A DNA stretch of 64,000 nt from Limosilactobacillus reuteri subsp. reuteri (GCF_000016825.1 NC_009513.1:1201501-1265500), one strand, 5' to 3'; positions 18,623 through 29,120 are shown, counted from the first letter of the stretch. The notes: generated from the letters alone by a model not told the origin. Made by a program: numbers and translations.

Positions 18623-19276
18623 TTACTTAGTAGCATCTTCAAGAGCCTTGATTCGTTCAGAAGGATCTTCAGCGTTAAAGACATATGAACCAGCAACTGC
18701 TACCGTAGCACCAGCTTTGTAGCAATCTACAACCGTCTTGTCGTTAACTCCACCGTCTACTTCAATATCGAAATTGTAGCCCTTTTCTTCCTTAATTGCG
18801 TTTAATTGGGCAATCTTGTCAACAGTTTCTGGCAAGAACTTTTGACCACCAAAACCAGGGTTAACCGTCATTACTAAGACTTGATCAACCATGTGTAATA
18901 CCGGTTCAATCATCGCAACTGGTGTACCCGGGTTAATAACAACTTCGGCTTTTACGCCACCGTTTTTGATAATTTGAAGAGCACGGTGAATGTGTTGAGT
19001 AGCTTCTACTTGAACACCAATAATATCAGCGCCAGCATCAATGAACATTGGCAAAATGTGTTCTGGACTTTCAACCATCAAGTGCACATCCAATACCATG
19101 TTTGTAATTGGACGAATGGCCTTAACAAAGCCTGGTCCATAAGAAATACTTGGAACAAAGGTACCATCCATAACATCAATGTGTAAGTATGGTGCACCGG
19201 CCTTTTCTACCTTTTCAATGTCCTTTTGTAAATTTACATAATCTGCACTTAAAATTGATGGTGCAACTTTAATCAT
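18623..19276 (-). CDS. rpe: Ribulose-phosphate 3-epimerase
   Basis: This enzyme interconverts ribulose-5-phosphate and xylulose-5-phosphate, a key step for the phosphoketolase pathway of heterofermentative lactobacilli. The 217-residue TIM barrel opens MIKVAPSILSADYVNL, with metal-site motifs HIDVMDGTFVP, DVHLMVE and EVDGGVN. I start it at the ATG ending at 19276 with GAGGGA upstream; the 14-codon longer frame would overlap rsgA. It lies 10 nt after rsgA. Confidence 0.96.
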   Translation of the reverse strand: MIKVAPSILSADYVNLQKDIEKVEKAGAPYLHIDVMDGTFVPSISYGPGFVKAIRPITNMVLDVHLMVESPEHILPMFIDAGADIIGVQVEATQHIHRALQIIKNGGVKAEVVINPGTPVAMIEPVLHMVDQVLVMTVNPGFGGQKFLPETVDKIAQLNAIKEEKGYNFDIEVDGGVNDKTVVDCYKAGATVAVAGSYVFNAEDPSERIKALEDATK

Positions 19277-19286
19277 CCTGATTCCC

Positions 19287-20177
19287 TCATTTCTTATAAT
19301 TTGGTTTTTGATTAGCAATCAATTCATGGAACTGAAGATAATCATTATACCGACTCTTCATGATTATACCATTGTTTACCGCTTCCTTCACAGCACATTG
19401 TGGTTCTTTTATGTGAAGGCATCCCCGAAACTTACAATCTGCTGAAATCTTAGCCATTTCAGGGAATAACTGCGGCAAATCATTTACCGTCATATCAAAT
19501 GTCTCATACGACGAAAAGCCAGGGGTATCGGCTATCAGAGCCCCGTTAACATCTAGTAAGCTTACTTTTCGTGTTGTATGCCGTCCCCGTTGAAGTGCTT
19601 GGGAAATTTCGCCAGTCGCTAATTTTAATTGGGGAGCCAAATGGTTAAGCAAAGTTGACTTCCCTGCTCCTGTCTGCCCCATCATTGTTACAATATTTCC
19701 CTTTAATCCTTCCATCAAATTTGCTAATTGATCGGAATCGAAAGGCTCACGGGCCGCATAGACCTGGTAGCCGATTTTACGATAGCCCTCAATCGTTGGC
19801 AAAAGTTGTTGGTATTCATCATCTGTCAGTAAGTCAGTCTTTGAAAAATAAATTAAAGGAGTAACATCTTGTGCTTCTAAAGCAATCAATTGCCGGTCTA
19901 AAAGGTTAGCGGAAAATGCTGGTTCTTTAGCTGAGGTTACAACAACTGCCATATCAACATTAGCAACAGGTGGCCGAACCAACTGATTGCGGCGGGGCAG
20001 GATTTTTAATAAATACCCTTCCTGTTGATTTTCAGCACTGAATTCAACGTGATCGCCAACTACCGGCTTAATCTTTCGTTGACGGAAATTTCCACGTGCC
20101 CTTGTCCGGTAGATCTTTTCATCTGCAATTACATCATAAAAGCCACTTAATGATTGTTGGATTATTCCTGTTTTCAA
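19287..20177 (-). CDS. rsgA: Ribosome small subunit-dependent GTPase RsgA
   Basis: RsgA checks late 30S maturation. The 296-residue protein has an N-terminal OB fold and a circularly permuted GTPase domain: the G4-type YFSKTDLL comes before the P-loop [12 protein letters not shown], then [10 protein letters not shown] zinc-binding Cys/His cluster ([14 protein letters not shown]) follows. It sits between pknB and rpe, the conserved position downstream of the PASTA kinase. Confidence 0.97.
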
Positions 20178-20189
20178 ACTGCACCTCCA

Positions 20190-22094
20190 TTATCCAGTAA
20201 TATTTGTTGCACTCATAATCGTTCGTCCATTGCGAACAACACGGTATGCACCTGTTTCTCCTTGTTTAAGGGTAAATGGCACATTAATTGTTGTTTCCTG
20301 ATTAATTGTAATATCTTGATACTCCATCGTTAAATTATGGTTGGCATCTCTAATGTATACCTGCACCCGGTTTTCGCGCTGCCCACCATTTCCATCGAAT
20401 GGAATGTTAATCTGAATATTCGTCGTTTTTGTTTGGTTACCAGAATTAGCAATGGAAACTGTTAACGTATCACCATGATTTAATGTTGACCCAGCTCGTG
20501 GTGTCTGATTAATTACATGGTTAGTCGCAATTATTTTTGATTTTTTCTCTTGAGTTGTCAATTGCAAATTATTTTTATTTGCAAACTGTTGCACAGCACT
20601 AATATCTTGATTCTTAAAGTTCGGAATCTTAATTGGTTCTTTCCCTGCACTTACCCGAAAAATAATTGTGTTAGCAGCAGGCTTAACAATCGTACCTTTT
20701 TTGTGGTTTTGTCTGATAATCTGTCCCTTATCGATATCATCCGAATACACTGGTTCTTGATGAACTTGAAATCCCTTGCGACGAAGGTTAGCCGCCACTG
20801 AAGAATAGTCATCACCAACATAATCAGCCATTTGCAATTGCTTAACTCCTGTACTAACCGTTAGATTAATCGGGGTACTGACACGGGTCTTATGGCTGAC
20901 GTCAGGATTGGTTGAAACAATTCGGTTTTTATCCACTGCCTGGCTATTTACCAGAGTAATCTTACCAATCCGCAAGTTTTGCTGGTGCAATCGTTGCTCT
21001 GCCTTTTGTACCGTCATTCCTTCTACATCGGGGATGATTACTTGACGGATCAAGAACCACCAACTGCAGACTGCAATCAGCACAATCATACCAAGCGTCC
21101 CGCTAACAATCCCATATTTTTTCCACTTTTGCGGTTTAGTTGATGGATCAACGGTTGGTGAATCAGTTGACTTCTTTGGTTGATAATCATCAGCTTTTAG
21201 GTGTTTAATATCTAACACCTTAGTTTCTCCATTATCATCTTGTTGGATCTTTAACCGCGGCTCATTAGCTCTTTCTGGATCAAGGACGGTTTTCAAATCA
21301 GCCGCCATTTCATTAACTGAACTATACCGCTCAGCTGGTTCCTTTGCAGTCGCTTTAATGATTACGTTTTCGAGTGCTTGAGGAATTTCTTTGTTCTGTT
21401 CACGAACAGAAGGAATTTCTTCACGGAAATGCTTCAAGGCAATTGAGACAGCCGTTTCTCCCTCAAATGGAACCTTTCCAGTTAGAAGTTCAAACAAGAT
21501 AATTCCTAGTGAATAGATATCTGATTGTTTAGTAGCAATGCTTCCTCGCGCTTGTTCTGGGGATAGGTAGTGAACTGACCCCATCAAGGTATTAGTCTGC
21601 GTTAATGAGTCTTGCGATACAGCAACAGCAATTCCAAAATCAGTAATTTTAACGTTTTTATTTTCATCAATTAAGATATTTTGTGGTTTTAAGTCCCGGT
21701 GGATAATCCCATGCGCATGGGCAGTCGCAACTGCTGAAAGCACCTGTTCCATAATATCAATAACTTGTGGAAGTGGAATCGGATAGTGCTTTTTTATATA
21801 TGCTTTAAGGTCTGTCCCCTTTACATATTGCATTACCATGTATTGCAAGCCATGATCCTCACCAACGTCATAAATTCCAACAATATGAGGATCATTTAAC
21901 TGCGTCGCGGCCATTGCTTCCCGGTGAAATCGCCGTTTAGTACTTGGATCGTCCCGTAAGTCAAGACGCAATAGTTTAACAGAAACGTCCCGATCAAGAA
22001 CCATATCATGTGCCAAGTAGACATTAGCCATTCCACCTTCACCCAGTGACCGAATTATCCGATATCGGTGACCAATTTCATATCCAGGATTCAT
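20190..22094 (-). CDS. pknB: PASTA-domain serine/threonine protein kinase
   Basis: The 634-residue cell-wall sensing kinase (PrkC/StkP/PknB family) has a cytosolic Hanks domain (1-270) with glycine loop LGEGGMANV, lysine K40, HRDLKPQN (132-139) and DFG (152-154). One membrane helix spans about 328-349, followed by three extracellular PASTA repeats to about residue 560 and a further beta-rich C-terminal segment. PASTA domains bind muropeptides or lipid II. The gene follows its cognate phosphatase by 3 nt, so kinase and phosphatase are coexpressed. Confidence 0.96.
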   Translation of the reverse strand: MNPGYEIGHRYRIIRSLGEGGMANVYLAHDMVLDRDVSVKLLRLDLRDDPSTKRRFHREAMAATQLNDPHIVGIYDVGEDHGLQYMVMQYVKGTDLKAYIKKHYPIPLPQVIDIMEQVLSAVATAHAHGIIHRDLKPQNILIDENKNVKITDFGIAVAVSQDSLTQTNTLMGSVHYLSPEQARGSIATKQSDIYSLGIILFELLTGKVPFEGETAVSIALKHFREEIPSVREQNKEIPQALENVIIKATAKEPAERYSSVNEMAADLKTVLDPERANEPRLKIQQDDNGETKVLDIKHLKADDYQPKKSTDSPTVDPSTKPQKWKKYGIVSGTLGMIVLIAVCSWWFLIRQVIIPDVEGMTVQKAEQRLHQQNLRIGKITLVNSQAVDKNRIVSTNPDVSHKTRVSTPINLTVSTGVKQLQMADYVGDDYSSVAANLRRKGFQVHQEPVYSDDIDKGQIIRQNHKKGTIVKPAANTIIFRVSAGKEPIKIPNFKNQDISAVQQFANKNNLQLTTQEKKSKIIATNHVINQTPRAGSTLNHGDTLTVSIANSGNQTKTTNIQINIPFDGNGGQRENRVQVYIRDANHNLTMEYQDITINQETTINVPFTLKQGETGAYRVVRNGRTIMSATNITG

Positions 22095-22097
22095 TTC

Positions 22098-22838
22098 CTA
22101 TCCCTCCTGGTTACTATTAATCCCAATTAAAACGGTAATATTATCTGGTCCGCCGGCATCATTTGCCATTTTTATAAGTTGAGCACATTTCTCTTCAAGC
22201 GGTATCGGCAATTCAAGCACCTTGATAATCTGCTCCTTAGAAACAGTCTTAAACAAGCCATCAGAACACATTAACAGTTGATCACCCTCGTTTAATTCAA
22301 AGCGGTTTACATCAACTTGTGCATCAGGAGAGATTCCAATTGCCCTTGTAATTATATTGCTCTGGGGTAGCTTTAGTGCTTCATCTTCTGATATATCTCC
22401 CGTTTTTACCAATTCATTAACCAATGAATGGTCTACTGTAATCTGCGTTAATAGGTTTTGATGAAGGATATATCCTCGACTATCACCAATATTAGCAACC
22501 ACAACCGCATCCTTAAATGTAATAGTGGCGACCATTGTTGTTCCCATCCCCTGCAAGCGAAGATTACGTTTGGATTGCGCTAAGATTTTATTATTGATTA
22601 ATTGGGTTTCACGAGCAAACCAACGGATCCCCTCCATTGATGTCTGCGGGGGCCGTTTTTTAAACTGACTCCCCAAAGTCGCAACTGTTTGCTCTGCAGC
22701 GATATCTCCGCTACGATTGCCGCCAATTCCATCAGCAATAACCATTAATTGATTGCCTAGCTTGTTAGTAAACACAGCAACCCGGTCTTGATTTTGCTTT
22801 CGTTGGTGGCCGATATCTGTTTGATAAGCAGCTTTCAT
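22098..22838 (-). CDS. prpC: PP2C-type serine/threonine phosphatase
   Basis: This 246-residue PP2C phosphatase reverses PknB phosphorylation. Metal-binding motifs are QNQDRV, VIADGIGGNRSGDIAA, NIGDSRGYIL, MCSDGLF and GGPDNITVLI. I use the ATG ending at 22838, where the family homology starts (MKAAYQTDIGHQR). An AAGGGA lies about 13 nt upstream inside the end of rsmB, so translation may be coupled. The 20-codon longer frame would overlap rsmB by about 50 nt. Confidence 0.95.
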   Translation of the reverse strand: MKAAYQTDIGHQRKQNQDRVAVFTNKLGNQLMVIADGIGGNRSGDIAAEQTVATLGSQFKKRPPQTSMEGIRWFARETQLINNKILAQSKRNLRLQGMGTTMVATITFKDAVVVANIGDSRGYILHQNLLTQITVDHSLVNELVKTGDISEDEALKLPQSNIITRAIGISPDAQVDVNRFELNEGDQLLMCSDGLFKTVSKEQIIKVLELPIPLEEKCAQLIKMANDAGGPDNITVLIGINSNQEG

Positions 22839-22845
22839 TAACTTA

Positions 22846-24195
22846 TTATATTCCCTTCTTAAGGCTACTGATGAAGAAGCCATCAGAATCAAAGTCACTC
22901 GGTAATATAGTTAAGGTTGGTGAGTGACGATTATCCTTAACTTTTCGTGCAGTTGTTGTTTTTACTAACTCAAACTCCGGATGTTCAGCTAGAAACGCTT
23001 GAACAGTATCATCATTTTCTTGTCGTAAAATTGTGCACGTGCTGTATGTGATTATACCGCCTTTTTTAACTTTTGCGGCAACCGCATTTAAAATTGCTAA
23101 CTGAATCTTATGTAATTGCTTGCTATCATTTAGCGTCTTTGTATAACGAATTTCTGGCTTCCGGCGTAAAAGTCCGATCCCACTACAAGGTGCGTCAACT
23201 AAAATCTTATCGAAACTTTCATCATCAAAAAGTTGATCAACCTCCCGTGCATCAAGGGCATGAGCGGTAACTCGCTTTTCAACCCCTAGTCGACGAGCAT
23301 TTTTTTCGATCAATCTAACCTTGTGTTGGTGAATATCAAGCGCATCAACGTGACCGTCTTCATCAGCGAGAGTTTCTGCTATTTGAACAGTCTTCCCACC
23401 AGGAGCTGCACAAGCGTCCAGGACTTTATCCCCCGGTTCAATATGCATGCTTTCCACGGCTAACATGGCACTTTCATCTTGAATAGTGATTTCGCCATTT
23501 TTGAAGAGATCGGAACTGATAATTTCACCTTTCGTAATTACTAAGGCATTTTGCGCAACTTGGCCTTCTTGATATTCAATTCCAGCAGCATCCAAAGTTT
23601 GTTTGACGGTCGGAAGGTCAGTTTTGGCGGTGTTAACCCGAATTACTTGATGAGCTGGCTCATTAATTGATTGGAGTATTTTTTCAGTATCTTCTTCGCC
23701 ATATTCCCCAGTCAGCTCATTGACTAGCCACCGTGGCACACTGTTTTCGATACTTAACCGCAAATCACGTTCATTAATTTGTCGCAGGTCAGGTAATCCT
23801 TTCCGCAAAATGGCATGTAAAACACCAGTGACAAACTTTCGAATACCTGGATTTCCTCGGCGTTTAGCTATTTCAATACTTTCGTCAGTTACCGCCCAAT
23901 CTGGGACTCGTTCTAAATAATGGTACTGGTAAAGTGCAGACAAAAGAAGCGTCTTTACCCAAGGATCAAGCCGTTTTCCCTGGATAAACCCATTCAGCCA
24001 ATATTCGAGGGTAAGTTTATGCTGCAAAACACCATAAATAATATTGGTTGCCAACCGGCGATCTTTATCTGCCAACGGGTACTTTTTTAATAACTGGTCA
24101 ACCTGCAAGTTTGAGTATGCACCATTTTCGACAACCCCTTCAAGCGCCACTAAAGCTAATTCACGCGCATTTTGCGGTTGAAATTTAGTCTTCAC
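22846..24195 (-). CDS. rsmB: 16S rRNA (cytosine-C5)-methyltransferase RsmB
   Basis: RsmB makes m5C967 in 16S rRNA (E. coli numbering). The 449-residue protein has an N-terminal NusB-like RNA-binding domain and a Rossmann methyltransferase domain. Visible motifs are DACAAPGGKTVQIAE for S-adenosylmethionine binding, then DAPCSGIGLLRRKPEIRY and TYSTC, which carry the two catalytic cysteines. It overlaps the end of fmt by 11 nt. The order fmt-rsmB-prpC-pknB-rsgA is conserved. Confidence 0.96.
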   Translation of the reverse strand: MKTKFQPQNARELALVALEGVVENGAYSNLQVDQLLKKYPLADKDRRLATNIIYGVLQHKLTLEYWLNGFIQGKRLDPWVKTLLLSALYQYHYLERVPDWAVTDESIEIAKRRGNPGIRKFVTGVLHAILRKGLPDLRQINERDLRLSIENSVPRWLVNELTGEYGEEDTEKILQSINEPAHQVIRVNTAKTDLPTVKQTLDAAGIEYQEGQVAQNALVITKGEIISSDLFKNGEITIQDESAMLAVESMHIEPGDKVLDACAAPGGKTVQIAETLADEDGHVDALDIHQHKVRLIEKNARRLGVEKRVTAHALDAREVDQLFDDESFDKILVDAPCSGIGLLRRKPEIRYTKTLNDSKQLHKIQLAILNAVAAKVKKGGIITYSTCTILRQENDDTVQAFLAEHPEFELVKTTTARKVKDNRHSPTLTILPSDFDSDGFFISSLKKGI

Positions 24196-25138
24196 TTACA
24201 ACTTGGCCTCCCTCTGTAATATCTTTATGTCCATTAAGGTAGGATGTAATGTCCATCGCCTTTTTCCCTGCTGGCTTTAACTTATTAATCTGGTATGTCG
24301 TTCCATCTCCAGCAGCAATTACTAATTGATGTTTCGTGACCCGCACTACTTTTCCTGGTTCAAGGTCTGTTTTTTCTTCTAATGGGGTCACATCGTAAAT
24401 TTTTGTACGTAATCCATCAATAACCATGTTACCAAGAGGAGCCGGCCGTAATCCCCGCACCTTCGCATCAATTAAATGTGCTGGAAGGCGGAAATCAATC
24501 TGTTCTTGTTCACTAGTAATATTGGGAGAAAAGACTACGTTATCCGGATCTTGAGCGACCGGATTAACATCCCCGCTAATAAGTTTAGGCAACGTTTCTA
24601 ACAGCAAGTCTCTTCCTAGTAAACTAAGCTTCTTAAACATCGTGCCACTATCATCAGTGTCTTCAATCGGAATAGACCTTTGTGAAATAATATCTCCCGC
24701 ATCCATCTTCTTAACCATGTACATAATGGAGACCCCGGTTTCTTTGTCACCATTAATGATGGAATATTGAATTGGAGCCCCTCCACGATATTTTGGCAGT
24801 AATGAACCGTGAACATTGATTGCCGCAATTTTAGCAGCCGCCAATAACTTTGTTGGAAGGAATTGCCCATAAGCAGCAGTAATCATTAAGTCAGGCTGTA
24901 AACTAATAATTTTCTCCATTTCAGGACTTTTGCTGAGTTTAGCCGGCTGTAAGACTTCGATATTATATTGTTCAGCTAACTCTTTAACTGGCGATTGATG
25001 AAGAGTACGTTTCCGGCCGATATGGTGGTCTGGCTGGGTAAGAACTGCTTGAACATCGTATTCTGGATTATCAATTAAACTTTGTAAAATCGGAACAGCA
25101 AACTCCGGTGTTCCCATAAAAACGACTGATGTTGACAT
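24185..25138 (-). CDS. fmt: Methionyl-tRNA formyltransferase
   Basis: Fmt formylates initiator Met-tRNA using 10-formyltetrahydrofolate. The 317-residue protein begins MSTSVVFMGTPEFAVPIL and has the catalytic segment NVHGSLLPKYRGGAPIQ with the conserved Asn-His near residue 109, plus a C-terminal OB-like domain. The second ATG (ending 25138) is chosen because AAAGGA overlaps the earlier in-frame ATG at 25147. The def gene that often precedes fmt is not in this cluster. Confidence 0.96.
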   Translation of the reverse strand: MSTSVVFMGTPEFAVPILQSLIDNPEYDVQAVLTQPDHHIGRKRTLHQSPVKELAEQYNIEVLQPAKLSKSPEMEKIISLQPDLMITAAYGQFLPTKLLAAAKIAAINVHGSLLPKYRGGAPIQYSIINGDKETGVSIMYMVKKMDAGDIISQRSIPIEDTDDSGTMFKKLSLLGRDLLLETLPKLISGDVNPVAQDPDNVVFSPNITSEQEQIDFRLPAHLIDAKVRGLRPAPLGNMVIDGLRTKIYDVTPLEEKTDLEPGKVVRVTKHQLVIAAGDGTTYQINKLKPAGKKAMDITSYLNGHKDITEGGQVVSED

Positions 25139-25155
25139 TAATAACATCCTTTCTT

Positions 25156-27585
25156 TTACATAAAATACTGTGGATCTGGATCGATGCTTACTTGGACATC
25201 CTTAAAACCGCGACTTTGCGTATCCTGAAGAATATCAAACAATAGCTGATGCAAATACGGATCCTTCTTATATTTGATGACAATTTGGTAATAGTAACGA
25301 CGCTTCATTCGGGCAATCGCTCGCGGGGTGGGGCCAAGAATAACCGTCGAAGATAATAATCCCTGCTTTAGGCGGCCATAAATATCTGCCATTGCCCGAG
25401 CTGCTTTGGCTTCTTCAGGATGACTAGCCATCAAACGAACGGTGTAATAGTATGGCGGATAACTGGCTTGTCTTCGCAGCATCATTTCCTGGTTAAAGAA
25501 TTTTTCGTAATCATGTGTTTTGGCATCTTGAATAGCGTAATGATCGGGGTTATATGTCTGGATAATAACTTTTCCTTGCTTATTTGCCCGACCAGCCCGA
25601 CCACTAACTTGACTTAGCAAATCAAAAGTCCGTTCACTAGCACGAAAATCTGGTAAGCCTAGACCAGTATCAGCATTTAAGACTCCTACTAAGGTAACAT
25701 TAGGGAAATCAAGCCCCTTTGCAATCATCTGGGTTCCTAATAAAATATCCGCTTGGTGTTGACCGAACTGTCGCAATAATTTTGCATGCATTCCCTTCCG
25801 CCGAGTGGTATCAACATCCATGCGAATAATCCGGGCTTGGGGTAATAATTGATGCAATTCTTGCTCAACTTTCTCTGTTCCGGTCCCATAGTAGCGAATC
25901 TGATGGCTATGGCAATTGGGACATTCACGGGGGATTGGTTCTTCATGACCACAATAGTGACATTTCATTGTCCGCGTATCCATGTGAAGTGTCAAAGAAA
26001 TATCACAATTCGGACACTTTAAGACATTTCCACAATCACGACACATCATAAAGGACGAAAATCCCCGTCGATTTAGCATTAAAATACTTTGTTCGTTCTT
26101 TTGCAGGCGGTCATTTAAGTCGGTTAATAGTTTCTGCGAAAAGTTACTCTCCCCGTATTTTTTAATTTCATCCCGCATATCAACCACTTCAATTGGCGGC
26201 AATTCCTGTTTATTTACCCGGTGCGGAAGACGCAACAAGTGATAAACGTTTTTTACTGCTCGCGCACGACTCTCCAGACTAGGAGTAGCAGAACCAAGGA
26301 CTACAGGCGCTTGATTATATTTCCCCCGCCATTTAGCTACTTCACGCGCTTGATAACGGGGTGATTCATCTTGTTTATAACTAGATTCATGCTCTTCATC
26401 AAGAATGATTAGCCCTAAATTGGTCAATGGAGCAAAGACTGCTGAACGGGCACCCACAACTACTTGCGCTTCTCCTCGCTCAATCCGCCGCCATTCATCA
26501 TACCGTTCCCCGTTTGATAAACTACTATGTAAAACAGCAACCTTGGAACCAAATCGTCGCCGCACACGGTTAACAATCTGGGGAGTTAATGAAATCTCAG
26601 GTACAAGCATTAATGCTGTCTTTCCCTGTTGAAGAGCATTAGCAATCGATTGCAAGTATACTTCTGTCTTGCCACTCCCCGTAACTCCTTGTAAGAGGAA
26701 AACTTTAGGGTCATGATTGTCGATTGCTTGATTAATCTGGTTAACGGCATTTTGTTGATCGGCGTTGAGCTGCAGGGGGGCTGCTAAATGAGCATCATCA
26801 GGAGTGACCTGCATAGCCAAGGGTTGTCGATATACTTCAACTGGTGTTTTCTCTAACCATCCCTTCTGTTGTCCCTGATTGAAGGTGGCTGCTTTTAAAC
26901 CAGTTTTATGTTCAGCATCCTTTTGCTTAACAACTTGACTGCCAATTGATTGTAAATATGAAAGAAGGCGGTTTTGAGCATGCGCATTGGCATGAAGGGA
27001 TGCGCGCTCATCTTCCAGTTGTTCAAAGTTAAGTAAAGAGCGAATACCAGTCACCGTTTTAGCCTTGGCCCGGTCTTCCACTTGGTATTCAATCGCTATC
27101 TTTCCTTCCTTTTGCAGTTTGAACAATTCACTTAAAATTGCCGGTTTATCTTGTACCGCCGCCATCTCTAATTCATCTCGACCATGAAAAATATCAAAGG
27201 CAACATGTTCGTCTACTTCATCTATAATTCGAATAATTCTGGTAGTCTTAGCCTTCAATAAGTTAGGCAACATCGTATATAAGCAAGAAATCCAAAAAGA
27301 ATAAGTAGTATCAGCCAACCATTTGCTAAGATTCATTAATTCAGGATTAATTACCGGTTGAAGATCCATTATCGCCTGAATTGGTTTAAGTTCTCCCTCA
27401 TATTGGGATGCATTGTCAAGGGCAACAACGAATCCTTGAACAGTCCGTTTTCCCTTTCCAAAAGGCACAATCACTCTTACCCCGACCTGGATTTGTTTTT
27501 CAAGCTTTGGCGGAATCTGATAAGTATATGGTTGGTTTGTTTGCATTGTTGGAACGTCAACAACTACCTGTGCCAACTCTGGCAT
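25156..27585 (-). CDS. priA: Primosomal replication restart helicase PriA
   Basis: PriA reloads the replisome at repaired forks. The 809-residue protein has the N-terminal DNA-binding domain, Walker A LLQGVTGSGKTEVYL, DEEHESSYKQ (DEEH box) and a zinc module with eight cysteines (from CRDCGNVLKCPNCD to CPNCHSHQ). It ends with the helicase C-terminal motifs (GTQMIAKGLDFPNV, QVSGRAGRA). Its ATG directly abuts the coaBC stop codon, so the two are likely translationally coupled. Confidence 0.97.
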   Translation of the reverse strand: MPELAQVVVDVPTMQTNQPYTYQIPPKLEKQIQVGVRVIVPFGKGKRTVQGFVVALDNASQYEGELKPIQAIMDLQPVINPELMNLSKWLADTTYSFWISCLYTMLPNLLKAKTTRIIRIIDEVDEHVAFDIFHGRDELEMAAVQDKPAILSELFKLQKEGKIAIEYQVEDRAKAKTVTGIRSLLNFEQLEDERASLHANAHAQNRLLSYLQSIGSQVVKQKDAEHKTGLKAATFNQGQQKGWLEKTPVEVYRQPLAMQVTPDDAHLAAPLQLNADQQNAVNQINQAIDNHDPKVFLLQGVTGSGKTEVYLQSIANALQQGKTALMLVPEISLTPQIVNRVRRRFGSKVAVLHSSLSNGERYDEWRRIERGEAQVVVGARSAVFAPLTNLGLIILDEEHESSYKQDESPRYQAREVAKWRGKYNQAPVVLGSATPSLESRARAVKNVYHLLRLPHRVNKQELPPIEVVDMRDEIKKYGESNFSQKLLTDLNDRLQKNEQSILMLNRRGFSSFMMCRDCGNVLKCPNCDISLTLHMDTRTMKCHYCGHEEPIPRECPNCHSHQIRYYGTGTEKVEQELHQLLPQARIIRMDVDTTRRKGMHAKLLRQFGQHQADILLGTQMIAKGLDFPNVTLVGVLNADTGLGLPDFRASERTFDLLSQVSGRAGRANKQGKVIIQTYNPDHYAIQDAKTHDYEKFFNQEMMLRRQASYPPYYYTVRLMASHPEEAKAARAMADIYGRLKQGLLSSTVILGPTPRAIARMKRRYYYQIVIKYKKDPYLHQLLFDILQDTQSRGFKDVQVSIDPDPQYFM

Positions 27586-28791
27586 TTAATCACCTGACTT
27601 TAATTTTGCACTAACTAGTTCAATAATCTCGTTTGCAATTTTAGCTTTAGATTGCCGGGCTAATTTAATTGGCGTTTGATCTTTTTGTAAGATGGTCACT
27701 TGATTCTGGTCACTGCCAAATGCCCCTGTCTCCCCTGCCACGCTGTTTGCAATAATCATATCCGCATTTTTGCTAGCAAGTTTACGGTTAGCATTTTCCA
27801 AGAGATCATTTGTCTCCGCTGCAAACCCAACGACGTATTGACCGGTTTGCTTCATCTTCGCAATATTCTTTAAAATATCAATCGTTTCAGTAAGCGTAAT
27901 GGTAAGATGCGGGTCACCATCTTTTTTCTTAATCTTATGACCAACTGTTTCAACTGGTCGATAATCAGCAACCGCGGCCGCCATGATTAAAATGTCTGCT
28001 TGCGAAAATCGTTCTTTTAAACTGATGTATAAATCTTCAGTTGTGGTTACGCGCACAACTTCAATCGCTGGTGTTTGTGGAAGCGAGACGGTAACTTGAC
28101 CGGCAATCAAGGTTACCTTAGCTCCTGCTTGAACCGCGGCGTTGGCAAGTGCAATCCCCATTTTACCAGAGGACCGATTACCAATAAAACGAACAGGATC
28201 AATATTTTCACGTGTTCCGCCAGCAGTAACAATCACGTGCTTGCCCTTTAAAGCTTGACTGCTAGTTAAAAAGTCCTCTATATATTGGCAGATTGCTGCT
28301 GGCTCTGGTAAACGCCCGCGGCCAGCATATCCTTCAGCTAATCTTCCGCTAACTGGCGGCATAATATTGACCCCGTCTTGTTTAAGTTGAGTAATGTTTC
28401 GTTGAGTTGCGGGGGCCAACCACATATGGCTATTCATTGCTGGAACTACAATTTTAGGAGCACTAGTTGCTAATAAGGTGGTAGAAACAGCATCATCAGC
28501 CAGTCCTGTTGCCATTTTAGCGATGATATTTGCTGATGCTGGTACCACTACTGCTAGTTCTGACCAATCAGCTAACTCAATATGAGGAATAGGCGTTGAA
28601 TGCTCATCCCATAGGTCAGTAAGAACTGGTGCTTTCGTCAAGGCAAAAGGAGTAGCAGGAGTGACTAACTTAGTAGCGGCGTCAGTCATTCCTACGCGAA
28701 CCTCATGTCCCATTTTTTGCAGCCCACGCACTACTTCGATTCCCTTGTAAGCAGCGATACTGCCTGTAAGATACACTGCAATTCGTGTCAT
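27586..28791 (-). CDS. coaBC: Bifunctional phosphopantothenoylcysteine decarboxylase/synthetase
   Basis: CoaBC makes 4'-phosphopantetheine for coenzyme A in two steps. The 401-residue fusion has an N-terminal flavoprotein CoaC domain (VYLTGSIAAYKG, PAMNSHMW) and a C-terminal CoaB domain with VTAGGTRENIDPVRFIGNRSSG, followed by AAAVADYRP and KIKK. The length is normal for the fused form. It sits between rpoZ and priA, the conserved order, with a terminator in the 110-nt gap after rpoZ. Confidence 0.96.
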   Translation of the reverse strand: MTRIAVYLTGSIAAYKGIEVVRGLQKMGHEVRVGMTDAATKLVTPATPFALTKAPVLTDLWDEHSTPIPHIELADWSELAVVVPASANIIAKMATGLADDAVSTTLLATSAPKIVVPAMNSHMWLAPATQRNITQLKQDGVNIMPPVSGRLAEGYAGRGRLPEPAAICQYIEDFLTSSQALKGKHVIVTAGGTRENIDPVRFIGNRSSGKMGIALANAAVQAGAKVTLIAGQVTVSLPQTPAIEVVRVTTTEDLYISLKERFSQADILIMAAAVADYRPVETVGHKIKKKDGDPHLTITLTETIDILKNIAKMKQTGQYVVGFAAETNDLLENANRKLASKNADMIIANSVAGETGAFGSDQNQVTILQKDQTPIKLARQSKAKIANEIIELVSAKLKSGD

Positions 28792-28846
28792 TATGTCACC
28801 TCAACTTATTTTTTCTTAATTGATTATAGCATTTTTAGAAGCAAAA

Positions 28847-28879
28847 AAGGGGCCAGTGACAATCCTGCCCTAGTCCCTT
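28847..28879 (-). terminator. Imperfect terminator after rpoZ
   Basis: The minus-strand stem AAGGG-a-CTAG pairs with CTGG-c-CCCTT (including G-U) and is followed by TTTTTTG. It lies between rpoZ and coaBC and could cause partial termination within the cluster. Confidence 0.6.
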
Positions 28880-28901
28880 ACTTTTGTTTATCCAGCTTAT
28901 T

Positions 28902-29120
28902 TTAATCCTGTAAGTCTTCAGTATGATCAGGATCGATCGTAACTTTTCCAGCCAAAATCTCTTCAAGGGCCTTCCCAACTGATTTGCTTGAATCATAATG
29001 TTCAAGTAATGGGGCAGCTCCTGCATCTAATTCATTGGCACGCTTACTAGCAAGCATAACTAATGAATAACGAGAATCAATATGTTTTAATAATTCATCA
29101 ACTGATGGAAAAAGGATCAT
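28902..29120 (-). CDS. rpoZ: RNA polymerase omega subunit
   Basis: The 72-residue omega subunit stabilises RNA polymerase assembly. The conserved segment [16 protein letters not shown] lies around residues 16-31. It overlaps the gmk stop by 4 nt (ATGA type) and is coupled to it. The order gmk-rpoZ-coaBC-priA is conserved in Firmicutes. Confidence 0.94.
   Translation of the reverse strand: MILFPSVDELLKHIDSRYSLVMLASKRANELDAGAAPLLEHYDSSKSVGKALEEILAGKVTIDPDHTEDLQD

Noticed and set aside
28705..28905. Plus-strand frame across the coaBC start
   Set aside because: Runs antisense through coaBC and the rpoZ terminator; no coding signs.
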